Below, one piece after another: positions 36,701 through 51,700 of a stretch of 64,000 nucleotides of DNA (position 1 is its first letter; each line of letters starts with the position of its first letter). A program made the translations under genes and the position numbers. Source of the stretch: Ligula intestinalis (taxonomy: Eukaryota > Platyhelminthes > Cestoda > Diphyllobothriidea > Diphyllobothriidae). Under the pieces are notes generated by a model. The model did no database searches. It saw nothing but the letters and a program-made list of their open reading frames with translations, and had not been told where the DNA came from. The stretch covers positions 77,916,778-77,980,777 of the forward strand of contig JAYGXS010000003.1 of assembly GCA_036362985.1 (NCBI GenBank), in the 5' to 3' direction.

Positions 36701-39700
36701 GACGCTCACCGATCTAGTTACGGAACATGCCCGTCCTTTTGTGCCTTGGAGTTAAATCTAGAGCCCTCGCAGGTGGTCGCATAGCGAATTTCAATATATG
36801 ATCGGACAAAGACAAGGGTGACCGGAATTGCCATTTCTGGCATAACTGCCGTCATCTGCCACTCGTGCTCAACCCCGTGGGGTGGCGACCCCAGAGATTC
36901 GAACCAGGGACCTTTGGTCATTGAATGCATCATGAGGTCCCTGTCCTTATCAATTGCGATTGGGAAAATTATGACAGCAGGGCGTTCATGGTTACGAAAC
37001 ATACTCGTCCCGTTCTGTATTTGGAGTTCAATTATATTCCCGATACTTTTGCTATATGGACTTCTTACGGCTGTGATTATGCCTGATCTAGCCGGCCTCA
37101 GTGGTGCCACGGACGGTACCCCTCCATACGTGACGATTGGCGGCAGCGGGTCTGGAGAGCTCCACTCAGTTTCTTCCAGTGACGGAGACCGAAGATAGAA
37201 GGTCCAAGCACTGCTTCCATGTCTTTACGGACGGTATCGAGCCAAGTCTTCAGCTGGCCGCCGGGTGGGTTGCGATGCCGGGTAAAGGACGGTAACACGG
37301 AGATCGTGAGGTTGACGACGGAGAACGTGCCCAAACCACCTCAGTCGCCTTCCTTGAATGGCCTGAGATATCCTCGCGATAGGACCACAGCAGAGGCAGA
37401 CTATCCCATTCGAGATGAAGTCGCTAAACTTAACTCGCAGGATCGTCCTCAGGCACCGGTGGTCAAAGATCTCTTCAGCGCGCACAGCCCAGCATTCACA
37501 TCCGTAGAGGAGGACTGACCCGATGTATGCACGGTATACACGAATCTTCGTGGCGATGGAGATGTCGAGTCGGATCCATAGACGCTTTCGAAGGAATGAG
37601 AAAACCCAGCGATTAGAATCGATACGGGAGATAAGTTCATCCTTGCTCAGCCCATTCGGTAGCATCCTCGCCTCGAGGTATTTAAAGCCGTGTACTTCTT
37701 CAAGCTGATGGCCATGAATCCCGATCGCAACTGACAAATGCAACGGCCGCTCGGTTCAATGGTAGAGGGTTATACTCAGTGACAAATGGTCATGGGTTCG
37801 AATATTAGGCTGATGACGGTTAACATGTCAGAAATGGCAATTCCGGTCTCTTTTATACTTTTAGGTTCCACTTCACCGAAGAGTAGGAAAGATTAGATGC
37901 GCCGCCCGCTGATGTGTGTACTGTTCCTACTTTTTCTCCTGCGGGTAACAATCATTTGATTAACTTTTGAAGGCGAATTGCGGATTCCAGCGGGAAACGA
38001 AAACATGAACCATAGGTAGGTAGACCAAAATCGATGAAACCGGCCGCATGTTACTTAAAAAGGGGGCCTAAAACGCCATTTTTTCAGTCACTAAAAAACT
38101 TTCGCATAGGACAAAGAGCGCAGTGCCAAACAAACAAACATGCACTACGCAAGCACACACACACACATATACTTGCGTGCGTGACAAACTATACTCTGTG
38201 CCGGTTGTGCTAGTGCAACCAACCCGACCACGCTGTGTTTCAACACTAACGCCGCCGTGTATGTGCCAAACGGGGCGTTTAGAGGCTACAACAGGGTGGT
38301 GCAGGGACGATGACTAACGCGCGATAGTAGGCTTGCGCAGCATCTACCGCACTCACACGTCTCTTGCCCATCTCTGGCCGGTATCAAGACAGGATCGGAT
38401 GTACGCAAGCCGCCATAGCCTTGGTCAATAACAAATATCAAGCAAAGTTTCCCTGGTTCAAATTGGTCTATTGCGCAGAGTGTAAAATTTATTGGATCCA
38501 TAACATTTCGGGAGCGCTCATCAGTTGCAGCCACTCTAGTGAATTAAAGAGTAACGAATGAGAAAAATACCAAATTGAATTGGTAAGGAAATGTCAAAGG
38601 CCATAGTCACTAAGGCTAATTTGTAAAGTAAAAAGGTTAAAACAAGGTGGAAGGCGAAACAGAGGGAAATGAGTTACGGAGACTGTGTAAATCTGGGAGC
38701 CGGTTGCTACCAAGACAAGGCTAGGTTAACCACATGCTCCAACTTTGTACATAAGTCCCGCTGTCTCAAAGATACCTTTCTAAAGCGTGGATATCCACCT
38801 CAGTTTATAGACAAATATAGTAAACCCGTGTGACCAAAAATGAGTGAACTTTTAGCTCCAAAAAAGCCTGTATTCTTATTTTTGCTCTTTAACGGTAAAA
38901 ACATTCTAAACACGATCAAGAGACGCCTGCTCAAGGCCATATAAAAAAACCTATTATGCCGCAGAGCTCATATTTTGCTCTCCAAGTAAGCCCCAATCAT
39001 TTCCTTGTGCGAAGGATGCCTTTCCATTGCACGCCACCTTCAATTGTGTTTATGAATTCACATGCACTTGTGGATGGAAGCATATAGGGCGAACGCAAAG
39101 GCAATTTGCAGCCAGAGCCAAGGAACATTTGCTTAGTTGGTTTTTCAAGCAGGAAAACCAAATCCCTCGTTCCTCCATTACGGAACACTTCCTGGACACG
39201 GGTCATTCTTTGGACCCTAAAACTGCATTCCGAGTTCTTGTTCGAGCACGAACATCTCATATCTTGCGCTACCTGGAGGCAACCTATATAAGACGCTGTA
39301 AACCGGACCTATGTAAATAGTTAGAGCATATGGTTAACCTAGCCTTGCCTTGGTGACAACCGGATTCCAGATGTACAGAGTCCCCTGGTCTTTTTTCCCA
39401 ATACTCATTTTCCTCTGTTTCGCCTTCCACCTTGTTTTAACCTTCTTAATTTACCAATTAGCTTTAGTAACTATTACCTTTGACCTTTTTGTACCAATTC
39501 AATTTCGTATTTTTCGCATTCGTTACTCTTTAATGCATTATAGAGTGGCTGAAGCTGATGAGCGCTCCCGAAATGTTATGGATCCAATAAATTTTGCACT
39601 CTGCGCAATAGACCCACAACAAATACCCCACCAGGAGTTCAAAAAAACAAAAGGGGGGAAGCGGCAGCGTGGATCCCAGTTCAGAGAGCCTAGACTTCCG

Positions 39701-42700
39701 TGCCACGTACACGCATCCCTTATTCACACACGCTTATCGCCCTGCAATACATGCTGAGCTGAAACTAACCTGAGTAACACTTCGTCGAAGGCCAACCCTG
39801 GCCGACATATGTGATGCGGCGGGCCTAGCGACAGTTCTGCTCGGGTCAGTCGTAGAGGAGGGTGGCTCGGAGACGTTGGAAGGCGCACGACGCACAGAGG
39901 AGGAGGTGGAGCGCATTCGTTTAAGCCGGCGGAAGGAGTCCCGCAGGCTGTTCTTCAACTCCCTGGTACGCCGACGAGCCCAGCCCTCACCCACCGCCGC
40001 CTCCTCGAGGGCATCTGAGTTGAGCGGGATCGTTGACTGGGCCAGAATGAGATTGGCTGGCGGGGCATCGGCTGCATTGCCGGCGTCAGATGGTTGGGCG
40101 GCGGCGCCCCAGTGGACCAGACCGAAACCGTGGGGCGTGCCGAAACCGACCACCACGACACCGGGCGGTTCCGGGGGAGCCCCGGCGGGGGCAGCGGTAG
40201 TGCTGGTGGTTGCGGGAAGTTCGCAGACAGCGAGGGAGGTTATCTGGGCAGGTGGTTGGGTGAGTGCGATCCCCAGCGGGTACAGACTCATGCCTGGCGA
40301 TCGACTGGGTCCCAGAGCCCTGAGCTGATGTGCAGACAGAGGGGGAGAGAGAAAGAAAAGGCATAAGCTGCCTAACAATTCAGGGCAAAACGACTGCGAG
40401 TTATATCAGTTTTGGGTGTCTGCTTGTTTACGCGCCCCATTCTGTCCAGACCAAACGGCTGACCCAAGGTGGAATCGTGCTTGGGGCGTCAGATTAATGT
40501 AGCAGAATTGGTAGATTGCATACATCACAAATTTGATGAGGTGGTTAACTTGACCCAAATGAGAAGAAAGCTCACGACGCTCGATAGAGTATCATAGCTC
40601 TGATGGCTAGAGCGTTGGCTGCATCGAAGCCTTCTCCTTACTAATTCGGGTTCAAAATACACCGAGGCCGCCGGCATTTTTTCGTAACTGGACGCCCGTA
40701 CTCAGGAGGGAGTCTGTTGTCACTGATTAGGAAGAGCAGCACCACAAATGACAGACTGAATATTCGGCGAGTACGTTGAAAAGCAAATGGACTATTTTGG
40801 CTGCTTGACATGGTAAGAGGGTCTGAGCGTTAATTTAGGATAGCTGCCTTCTTTCTCCCTCCCCCACCCCATTGCGTAGCAGGTTTTGTGTGCGTGTACT
40901 GGCCAGTTCAGGTGTCGGGTGCGATGTTTAATGTCATGCGTCAAGCGCGAGCTAAAAATATATGTGACACCTACATTACGGGCAGGTGGGTAGTATGGCG
41001 AGCTTCGACAGGTGTGCAATGCAAGCAGCCAGTTCCGTGGTGAAGAGTGAGTGCCGCAGTTGCCATAGCAACGGTCATAAAGTCAAGTATAGCAGACTAT
41101 AGTTTAAGGTACCTTCCACTTTGTTCTGTAGGACAGGGGACGAAGATTCTGAAATAAATAAACTTCTAAACAGCCATTCCACGCCCTCAAAATTGACTGG
41201 AGCACATTGCCTTCCAAAATGCGTCTAGATTCGTTTTAAAGAGTGCTGTCAGACTGGCCGATTGGTTTCCAGTAGCGAACCAGCCCACAAAATATTAAGG
41301 GAAATGCTGAAATTCGCTTAGGATTACCTAAATAGGGTTTGTAATATCGATATCGTCGTGCGGCATAATGCCATGATATTTCATAGAGGCCAGGATGTCG
41401 GCTATTGCAGGCGTTTCTTATCGGCCGCCTGCAAAAGTCACACTCTGGGTGATAATGCTTGTTTAAGTCGCATGCGTCTCTTCTAATCAAGAATAATGCC
41501 TTCATAAGTTTAAAAATGCTTTAAATTAGCCTTCCTTGCACGCATGTGGTAGCTAAGCACACATTTTTTCACATCATATTTGATTAGTACACACTCTTCT
41601 ACTGCTTTTCGACGCCCCTACACATGCAAATATATTTCATATAAAAAGTTTTCAAAATATTTCTTTACTCCACTCAGCCCAGCATGTCTTCTTCAAATGT
41701 CTTCGCTCGAAGAAAAAAGTCTTTGGTTTAAAGAAAGTTTTGAATCATAAGATTTTTATTACCGTGCAGTATCCATACATATAGCATCATATCTGTCCTT
41801 ATGTGACTGTTCTCCCTTAAATACACAACATAGTCCATATCGATATCAAATTTTTGTTAGCACTACGTATTATCTTCTGGAAGGTCAAATTCACACGAAA
41901 ATTATACGGCTTGCAGATGGAAACCCCGAACCCAAATACAACCACAAATCGAAATAAAATTATTTCAAAATTGTTAACGACTTTTATATCCCCTACCTTG
42001 GTACAAAATTGAAACAAACTATGATTTTCTACCAAATAGGAGCAAAAAACTATATTTCTTCGGCATGTTTTGCAGATAAAAAACACCAGAATTTATCAGG
42101 GCATCTGTAGTCCAGAGAAAAAAGAAACACAGTAATTAAGGAGATATTTTTTCCGTGTAATTTCGCAGGCGGTTCAAAGGAGATACACTCAAAAGCCCAT
42201 GTTTCTGGAATGACCCAGGATTTTGCGGCAGGAAGATCAGTACTACAGCCTACTTAGGTAACCTTCCCAAATCGAAGGCGCATTTCAAAATTTGGGTCAC
42301 GAGTTCAATATCCCCGGTGGCAGAGGGTGAGATTAGTTAAAGTGGCCCTAGTTTAGAGCCTTGTCTTCCAATCAGCACTGGAATTTGATTGGTTGGCACC
42401 GACGTTGTGCTCATGCGACTCTTGTGTTCTACGGCCAAAGCGACCGCAACCTGGTACACGCACAGCAAGGCAGGTTGCGTAATAGTCCTGTGAGCCCGCG
42501 GCCGTGTGAGTCATTTCCTGTTCTGTCACCTGGTCGGACGCATGGTAACACTACCTGGTGTATTTTTTCTTCTTTGCTACTCTCCTATTTCTTACTGCTG
42601 TCGATTTTTTTGTAGTATGTACAAGTGCATATCAGGTCGTCGTGTCGATGAAATGTGAAAATGTGAGGCCAAGGCAAATGATTTTTTGTGAATATAAATA

Positions 42701-45700
42701 CCTTGCAAAGACATTCTACTTGTTCTTGGTTGGCAAGGAGAGGAGGGCAATATTCGTTGCTCGTAAGTTTGGCTAATACAGAAATAACGCACCGTTTAAC
42801 CAGGTAAGCCGGCGTTAAAAGAGAGTAGATTTTATGAGGTGATTATAGGTCAGGTCTGCTTTCTATGTCTAGTCGTTTGCGATTTCCTAGAAACACCACT
42901 GTAATAACGAAACATGAAAAAGGATTGAGAAGTGAGAATCGAAGTTTTATTTGTCCGAGCTTCCGTACTCTTGCGGGAGTCCATCGTCAGCGATAAAACC
43001 GTCAACGAAAGCAAGCCCCCCCCCCCCTATATATGTTGCTTGCTTTCGTTGACGGTTAATTGGCGCCTTGCCGGTAAATTTCGCTTGCTTTCGGTTACAG
43101 TTCATTGGCCCCGTCCCCTGTAAATGTTGCTTGCTTTCGTTGACGGTTAATTGGTCCCTTCCCCCATAAATGTGTCTTGCTTTCGTTGACGGTTTTATCT
43201 CTGACGATGGACTCCCGCAAGAGTACGGAAGCTCGGACAAATAAAACTAAGATTCCGGTGATCGAAACCGCTTCTTTTCAATCTATAGACATACTTGGGG
43301 TGCAAACCCTTGCCTCAAACATGAAAAAACAAATATCTGTATTTTTATAGCTAATAATACCTAGTAGTCCTACTCAGTCTATCTATCAACCTACTACTGA
43401 TGTGAAAATAATATGGTGCTGGGCACCTCCAGCATCCGGGCGCGTTTACCTTACGCTTGCCATTTTTAGTTCGAACTCAATACGCCGATTGTAGAGCGAG
43501 TATCAGCAGCGATTCTAATCAAAAGTGCGACCAACTCAACTTAGAATATTTGAGGGCTCTGATTGATTCGCGTTAGATTCGGGATCGAATTATTACTAGA
43601 CTGAGAGGTAAACGAATAGCACCGAGTGCTTTCATGTGCTAAAGGCAAGACAAGACGACGAGCCGATGACGCCTCATGGGACTGACGCAGAACCGCCTCT
43701 TCCTTCACCTATGCGCCTGACAAATCATCCCCACTAAACCGAAATCGTTAGAGTACCGGAACTAACGTGAAAAAGCACCCAATACCCCGCCCCTCTCTCA
43801 GATACACCGACCGACTGACCGCGACCACGCTCGTGCACCCAGAGCCCACATCTATGGGCCCTTGTGCCATGGCCACGGATGAAGACAAGGAGGAGGAGGA
43901 GGAGGAGGAAGCGCTCACAGGCACAGAGGCATTTGCATACCATTATGTAAACAATCGGGCACGCACGCTTGCTCGGTTGCCCACACACATCCGACAGACC
44001 ACGATGTGTGCTAACAAAACGGCCAATGTTCGTGCTAGAGAGGAGGTAAACAAAGCCTTAGAGGAGAAGGCAATAACAAGAAGAAGTGGCAATTTCTGTG
44101 CACACACACACACAGGCTACCAATTTAGATTCCTATCAGGGGTATGGATTAAAAGCAACCTCTCAGAACCCTTCGCTATTCAGTGTGGCGTTCGATAAGG
44201 CTGTGCCCTGTTGGCCATCCTATTTTATTACGCCATTGACTGGATTCTCGGGAAGGGCATACGTGAAGACGGCGGTGTTGAGCTTGCGCCAAGACGCAGG
44301 TAGACTGACCTCGACTATGCCGATGATGTCGCCTTACCAGCTTGAAGCTTTGGCGATCAACAGTCTATGGTGTCACCGGCGAATCATGTCGCTAAATCGG
44401 TCGGTTTGTCAGTAAACGCAAGGACGAACAAAGTGTTCTCTTGCTGCATCCTTACCCAAGAGAGGGCACCCTTCTAGATAAATGCCTATCAACTTGAAGA
44501 AGTAGACAGTTTCAAATACCTCGAAGCGAAGTTACTGCTGAATAGATAGAGCAAGGATGGCATTGTTTCCCGAACTGACGCAGCTTAACAATCTTTCTCT
44601 TTTTCTTAGGATTTCCTAAGCAAATCTGCCAAACCTCCTTAATAACAACTCAGCCTATTAGTCATGCTGGTGGATTCTAGACGACTGCTTAGGAAATACT
44701 GCTTGGGCAGTCAGCTTGCTCTTCCGTATACGTGGATCCCATACGAGCGGTAATCTAGCCCGGGTAAAATCGATCCAAACGTGATTAAATTCACGGTGCA
44801 TGGCGTTGCGTTTGTAGGTCAACTGGTAGAGCATTGGCTTCGCGTTAAGGCCTTCCCTACTATGTGGGTTCAAATGCCGTCGGAAGCCGCGAGTTTTTTA
44901 CAATTGGGTCAACTTAAATTAAGCAAATTTGCCAAACCTCCTTAATAAAAATTCCTCAAATAATATATTTCTCAATGAGCAACCAAGTCACAGGGAAGTG
45001 ATTCTTAAAAAGTGCGTTGATGTCGTGATTAGTGTTTGAAACTTCAGATAGGTTAGAACCGAATAAACTTGCTACACTTGTAGACGCAAAGTGGGGGGAT
45101 TTGAAAATTCTCACACAATGTACAGAAAGATAGTTACTAAGAAAATTGCGTTCATGTTTAAAGCATCCAGAAACTTTTACAGTGTTGAAGCAGATTTCAT
45201 CCTGCATGCTTGCTGAAACCCTCCGTCGTTTGTTGCTATGGCAAGAGACACATCCAACAATACCGAAGAAACCAGTTGCATGGATTGCGAGGATGACTCA
45301 ACTCGAAGTTATTTGATGCATACATCCCAGCTAAGGTCCCAGACGGGGTAGAAATGATTCGGTGGTATGACTGCCTCTGTTGAGGTCTCCGAGCGAGAAT
45401 CCGAAACAGCCAATCAATAAACGCCCCTTTCATTGATGAACGTTCAGCTGACCACTAACGGAACCCATCTGTCCCGCTCTGCCAGGGGTTTCGACAGAGG
45501 CCCTGACAGCTGCAACAGCTGGAAGTAAGTGGGTAGTATTGTCTTTGCCGACAATAATATCTGTCTGACGAGGCCCAAGACAGAGCGCGACAGATGAGTT
45601 CCATTAGCGGTCAGGTGAACGTTCATCAACGAGTGCCAATACCCCCTGGCGTAAACCCCCTGGCGTAAACCCGCTAGACAACGAGCTCATGGCTCCATGG

Positions 45701-48700
45701 TTAGGGCGTTTGACTCTGATCAAAAAAGGTCGCACGAGTTTGAGGCTCCAGTGGGGCACCACTTGGGCCTGGGTATGGCCGGCTGGCTGACGATGGCTAG
45801 AAAGCCAGAAATGACCATTCCAGTCTTACTTGTCTTAAAATAATCCTCCCCCACTGACCCAGGGGGCCACACTTATCCCAGATTCGTATCCCCGTGAACT
45901 GACTACTTATTTGGATAGCGCTGTATGCACCCAAAGGCAAACCCGTTCGTGTGTTCGCGCACAGCAGATTTTTTGGTGCTGACAGCAGTGGGTCAGACAG
46001 GAAGAAGTAACGATTCTCTCGATTTCATGGTGAGACGCGTTGCTGTTGGTCTTCGTACTACGGCGACAAATGGTTTAAGAGTAAATAAGCATGCCTAAGT
46101 TGAATTAGCGACACAACGGAATAAAACTTGACATCATTTGGCATCGATTGCAAACTTGTCACAGACGAAGCTGCCCTCTCGGCAGTCATACGCGGTTTTC
46201 AGTAACCTCTCACTGCCTGCAGCCATAGCGACGTAAATATCTTCTCGCATGGTCACCAGAGCATACGGGTTTACCATTATTACAGATGATCTTACGGAGG
46301 GGGGCATGAAGGGCATATATACGGCTCCGCCGGTCTCGTTCAGAATTTTTAATGCTCAGATTTCGGAATGACAACCAGCACAGGTCTTTCAAACCGACTT
46401 TTGAATGTTACACAAAACATACGTCCTCCAAAGACTCCAATTGCACCCATTAACTCGTGCTATAACTCACAGTACCCTTTAAACTTACGTGTGTAAAAGT
46501 AAACGCATACGGATTTATACTCTAAAGTATGTACAGCAATATATCGTACATAATACGAACGTTATTTCGAATGAAAATGGTCGCTATGTTTGTGTTTAAC
46601 ATTTCTACTGGAAATAGGGCGATAATTTTAAAAAATGCAGTATAAGTAGATACAGTAGGGAGAACATTAGTTTTATCTTATTCGCAATTGTATACAGGTA
46701 GCAACTTGGTGCAGCGGAAACAAAGCTAAAGGCCCACAATCTCTCTTCGTATTTCATCACACAGAATAAATCTACGCTAATGGTCCAGTAGTAGTGGATA
46801 GCGAAAGTAAACTGTTATTTCATAAGAATGATTTGTATTGCCGCTTTAACAGGACCAGGCAACAGGAACCACGCACAGTACATGCAGCTTTGCGCCAAAT
46901 TCCAAGGAATTTGTGTGGTGCCCATCTCGGACAAAAAATTCACACCAACCCCAAATTTTGGCAAGCGATCCCCTACGTGTAAAACGCCGCGGAGGCCGTC
47001 GGCCACCCTCTAGTACCACTTGGAGTTGGAGTCGCATACAGGCTGCAGATAATGAAACCGAAAGACCCACGGTCACGACGAGAAACATCTGGAGTCATAT
47101 ATAGGATCTGTTGCAGTTGCAGACAAAGCAACTACGTCGGAGAAACCGGAAGAATTTTCAAGACGCGAATTGCCGAACATGCGATAGCAGTGCGGCGGAA
47201 CGATGCCAGTTCTCAAGTTGAGGCTCGTTCGACGAGACTCGGCCACACACTAAAATTTAGCGGGGCCGAAATTTTCGCACGAGGTGACAATCGTGTGAGT
47301 CGAGAATTACGTGAGTCATGGATCACGGGCCCCAGTCCATAAACATGTGCAACAGCCTACACAATCCATATTCGGTGTTGAGGCTCAAGTAGGCCAAAAC
47401 AAGCCATCACTTGGGAAACACACAAGCCAACACCGGCGAAGCAGACGGCCGAGCAATCATCACGTCCATCCCACCACGCGAGATAAAAGCTCAATAATTC
47501 AGGGCCCGCATCTCGGTCAGCAGGCAAGTAAAGCACAAGAGGGCAAGTATCGTTAACTGTCGTTGTCATAAGTGTGCAGTTTTGAAAGTATCCTATAAAT
47601 ACTGCGACTTCCTGTGCATGTATTACCCGCTTCTGCTACCACTGTTCTGCTCATGTCTCTGAGGAAGAAGCAGCGATGGACATCGAAACCTCAGGCGAAT
47701 AAAATTATTGTACCAGCAGTCGCATTTTATTCTTCGCGATTAGAGTTTAGTTTACGATTAAGTTTAAGGTTGAAATTGGAGTCAGAGTCGAAGGTAGGGT
47801 CAGGGCAAGGTTGGAGTTCCTGTTAACTGTCGAGTTTAGGTTGAGGACAGGACGAGGGTTATCGTTCGTATTGAGGAACGTTTGCCCCTCCTGAAATGAG
47901 TGGGGCGTTCCNNNNNNNNNNAGGAGGGCAGGAGGAATGGGAGGGTGGAGGCAGGCAGGCGACAACGAGAGAGGAGAAAGGAAGGCACCTTTAGTTGAAT
48001 AATGAAATCAGCAACCGAATCGTGCCGGCTCGAAATGCATTTAGGCTGCTAGTCAGACGACTCTGTTCTCGCTCAGACATCAGCTTGCGTACAAAGTTTC
48101 TAATATGCAGAGCATCCATCCGACTGGGGTAAGTGTATGTCTGCGAAAAATGGCCGGTGAGAAAGGCAGACATTCTATTGCTTGAAGTCTTTGACCGTTG
48201 GTGTCTCCGGCGCCTCCTAAAAGTCTCCTGGCAGGATCAAAATTCCAATGTTTCAAGTGTTTCTAGTGTTTCAAGTCTACCAGCATACAGCCAACATAAT
48301 CGATTACAATGGTTTAGCCGTGTCCTGGGCAAACCATCAACGGACCCCTGCCGATTGGTCGTGAACCTCTCTTTTAGTGCAAACTGGACATATCTACATG
48401 GCGGTCAGTTGAAGATGTGGCTAAACACTGGCAAGTCTGATGTCGAAAGCATGGGCCTCGTAACCGATTACGGCATGCGCGACAATGGAACAAGCACTGG
48501 GTTGACATCTGCGAGGAGCTCGCTACCCATCGCCACCAACGGTCCGCTTGTCCGTGGCATCCGTGAAGTGGATTCATCCAACAACAGGATCAAGTACAAG
48601 TACCTTTAGTTAAACACGGCTTCGTATTATGCCAACCACTACGTCCAAACTTACCTCGAGCTTACTTCAATCAGACAAACCACTCTGGCGCGGAGGTGGT

Positions 48701-51700
48701 GGGGAGAAGAATACGAACGCTCGCTTCAAAGCTCGCTTTCTGACAGTGAACACTAAAACATTCCCGTGTTTTTTCTTAGCTGACATTATAACATAGCGAC
48801 ACTTTAAAACGGTTAAACAATTTGCTGATCACATTCTTAGTGAGGTCGTTCATCCTTTTCGCTCTGAACAAATGACTGCGAAGTCTTCCCGTACAGTGCG
48901 CCGAAGCTTCCGTCAGATGCCTTGCCGTACATCTGCATATCAGCACTCGATAAGCCCATTCTTAGTATGCTACCTCATGTGTGAAGAAACGGAAATTGAG
49001 AAGTTGAAATCAGACCTGTCTCCAAAGAGATGTAGATATCATGTAAACCTTTGGGCTTTGAGTATTCTATGGCCTTGTACCTTACCTTATCCCTTGCTCT
49101 CCGTGAATGGAGCCGTTTTTATGCAAATATTGGATGTTTACCTTCAAAATAAAGTAGATTCTTTCTCGCTCGCAAATATCCTGGAGAGATAACAGTCGTA
49201 CTTAATAGGTTTGCTGCAGTGACTCCTTTATACTCGAGCCGTCTCAAATACGTGAGATATGAGGCCCCTAATAACGAGACCAGGTACGCATGGATTCGAA
49301 GACAGGATCAATTTTTGAACGCAAATACGGCCTGTTTAAACTTGTCAATTAATGGCGCCAATATCTATCCCCGACGTGGAGGTCTGGCAATGCACCTTAA
49401 ATGTAGTCACTGAAACGTTTTTGTTTTTTCACCGAATGTATTCTGGTGACGTTGTTTCCTCGAATGATCGGGGAAGGGGGGAGTTATTTGGAGAATAGTT
49501 GTTTAATTACATGCAGAGGCGTTTTAGGATAGAGAAAAGGCACCATGAACATGCCCCCGTTGTCTTCCTAGCTTTTTTAAAGAGGATTCCAAGCAGAACA
49601 TGAAAAAACAGTAGATTGTTGGGGGAGAGGGGGGGTATGACGCCTACCTGTCCGGCCGCCCCACCAACGACCAGGGTGTTCTCAACGAGTTGGATGCATT
49701 TTACAGCAGCCCGCGGGTCGTCCATGAAGGGATCAAAGAGGCCTGCCCGTCTGAAGGGCGGCCATGGGTCGCTCTCGTCATCACCGTCGCGACGAGCGTC
49801 CTAAAGATGCGACAGAATAATTGAAAAAAGTCCGAGTTTCAAGGGCATGACAGTCGCTCCACAGCGCAGTGCTTTTTGTACTCCTACAGCCCTGTAATTT
49901 ATAAGTAGGGACAAAACTGTCCCCTGGCAAGATAGCCTAGGAAACAACGCATTTACGAGGTGGAGGTCCTGAGTAAATTCGATAGGAAGCAATTCAGTAT
50001 GATACATCTTTTATTTTGCTGAACTGCGTTCAGGAACTCGCTTAATCGCTTTTATCGGTTACATAGAGAGTAAAACGATCGCTTTCGACAGGACAGCTCG
50101 TAAGTAGTGCGTAAGACGGCAGATAGATAACAAGTTGTACCAGGGAGCCCGCGACAGTGATTTCATAGTGAACTGAGGAATAGGCTAATTTTTGAGGCAG
50201 AAACACGAGCTAGAGTGATTGATATTGTGTTCTTTGTATTGTAGAGTCTGTCATTTTGCCGTCATTATGTCCATGTCTGAGTTTTCTACCAGTACCATGG
50301 CTCTAATCCCAAGGTAAGTGCAGCTGATTTATAACGGCTAACAATCCAGAAACGGCCACACTAGTCATCCTTGTCTTATAGTATGGAGTAAGCCTTCGCA
50401 GTGACAGTATCGCGAGGATATCTCAAGCCATCCAAAAAAGACGACTAAAGTGGGTTGGGCATGTTCACTATCGTCAGCCTCACGATCCTTGTCACGCTGT
50501 CCGCGATGCGGAGCCTCAACCAAGCTAGAGGCGTCGAGGAGGTCGACTCAAGACATGGCTCGACACCGTTCGTCAAGACATGGAAACAGTTATTAGGCCT
50601 TCGGTCCTCGGTCTCCGTCATTGGAGAAGAGAATAGATGGTGCTCTCCAGATCCGCTGCCGCCAATCGTCACGCGTTGTGAGGTATCGTCCATTACATCA
50701 CTAGGGCCGGCTAGATTAGGCATAATCACAGCCGTATCAACTACAAATAATATGTTCGTTGTGGCTACAGAATTGCCTTCGGGAGATCGAGATTAAACTT
50801 CAAGATACAACGGGACGTCTAGTAGTCGGATCGTCCAGCACAATTCCAGCACTATGAATGCGGATTAACCGTTTACGACAATGGCAAAGGGCAAAGAAAT
50901 TGTCCTTTCTGACTTAGCATGCATTATCAGCCTGCTAGCAACCTCGGGACACAAGCTAACAATTTCGAAAGTTATCAATTGGAATGAAGCGTCCGGTATG
51001 ACTGTTTAGGGTCATGCCCGAAAAATCAATTACCAGTTGAGTAGAAGACAGTCAATAACTGCGGAACAACTGTGTACTGCCCCCTTCGTAAAATCATTAG
51101 TATTAGAAGTAGTGTGATACATATATACAAGGAAACTTTTCATTGAATAATCATAGTACAGGGCACCTACCCCGCCCGCGTCTGGTCCGAATTCCCCGTC
51201 AAAGAGGGATCCGGTGAAGAGGGTGAAGACCTTTCGTGCGCAACCACCCGGTCCCAGTCTCCAGAAGTTGACAGTACCGTTCTCATGACCGGTCAGCAAC
51301 AGGTCTGTAGAGGTGACCAGACTGTGCGCGGGATCAATGGAGAGGGCGCCCCGGCTGGGACTGCCACTGCCACTGCCCGGCAGGATGCACTGTCCACCCT
51401 GTACTGGCCAGGGCCGCTTAGAGTAGCCCGTCTCTCTGCGACCCAGACCGAGGGCATCCCCCTTGCCACACTCCGCCACCGCGTCCAATCGTTCGAGGAA
51501 AGTTGAGCTTACCTGTTACATCGGGCGAAAGAGGGAGAATATGTGAAAAAATGAGCTGGAGGGAAGGAAACGTAACGCAGCGAATAATCCGCCAGTCCGA
51601 GGCCTTTTCGGATCCGTTAGCGCAACTACCAGCCTGGCATAACGCGGGATGGGAGTTTTTCGTATGGCTGCTTCCATGGGGGTCTCAATAATGAAAACCT

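Noticed and set aside
43767..44198. 143-codon frame with a poly-Glu run
   Set aside because: It joins a GGA microsatellite to a LINE RT fragment (FAIQCGVR). Not a host gene.
46134..46392. Overlapping 60-codon minus frames considered as the missing Lgl exon
   Set aside because: No FTWKGH-like or VLVLEL-like residues, and splice sites do not give phase 0.
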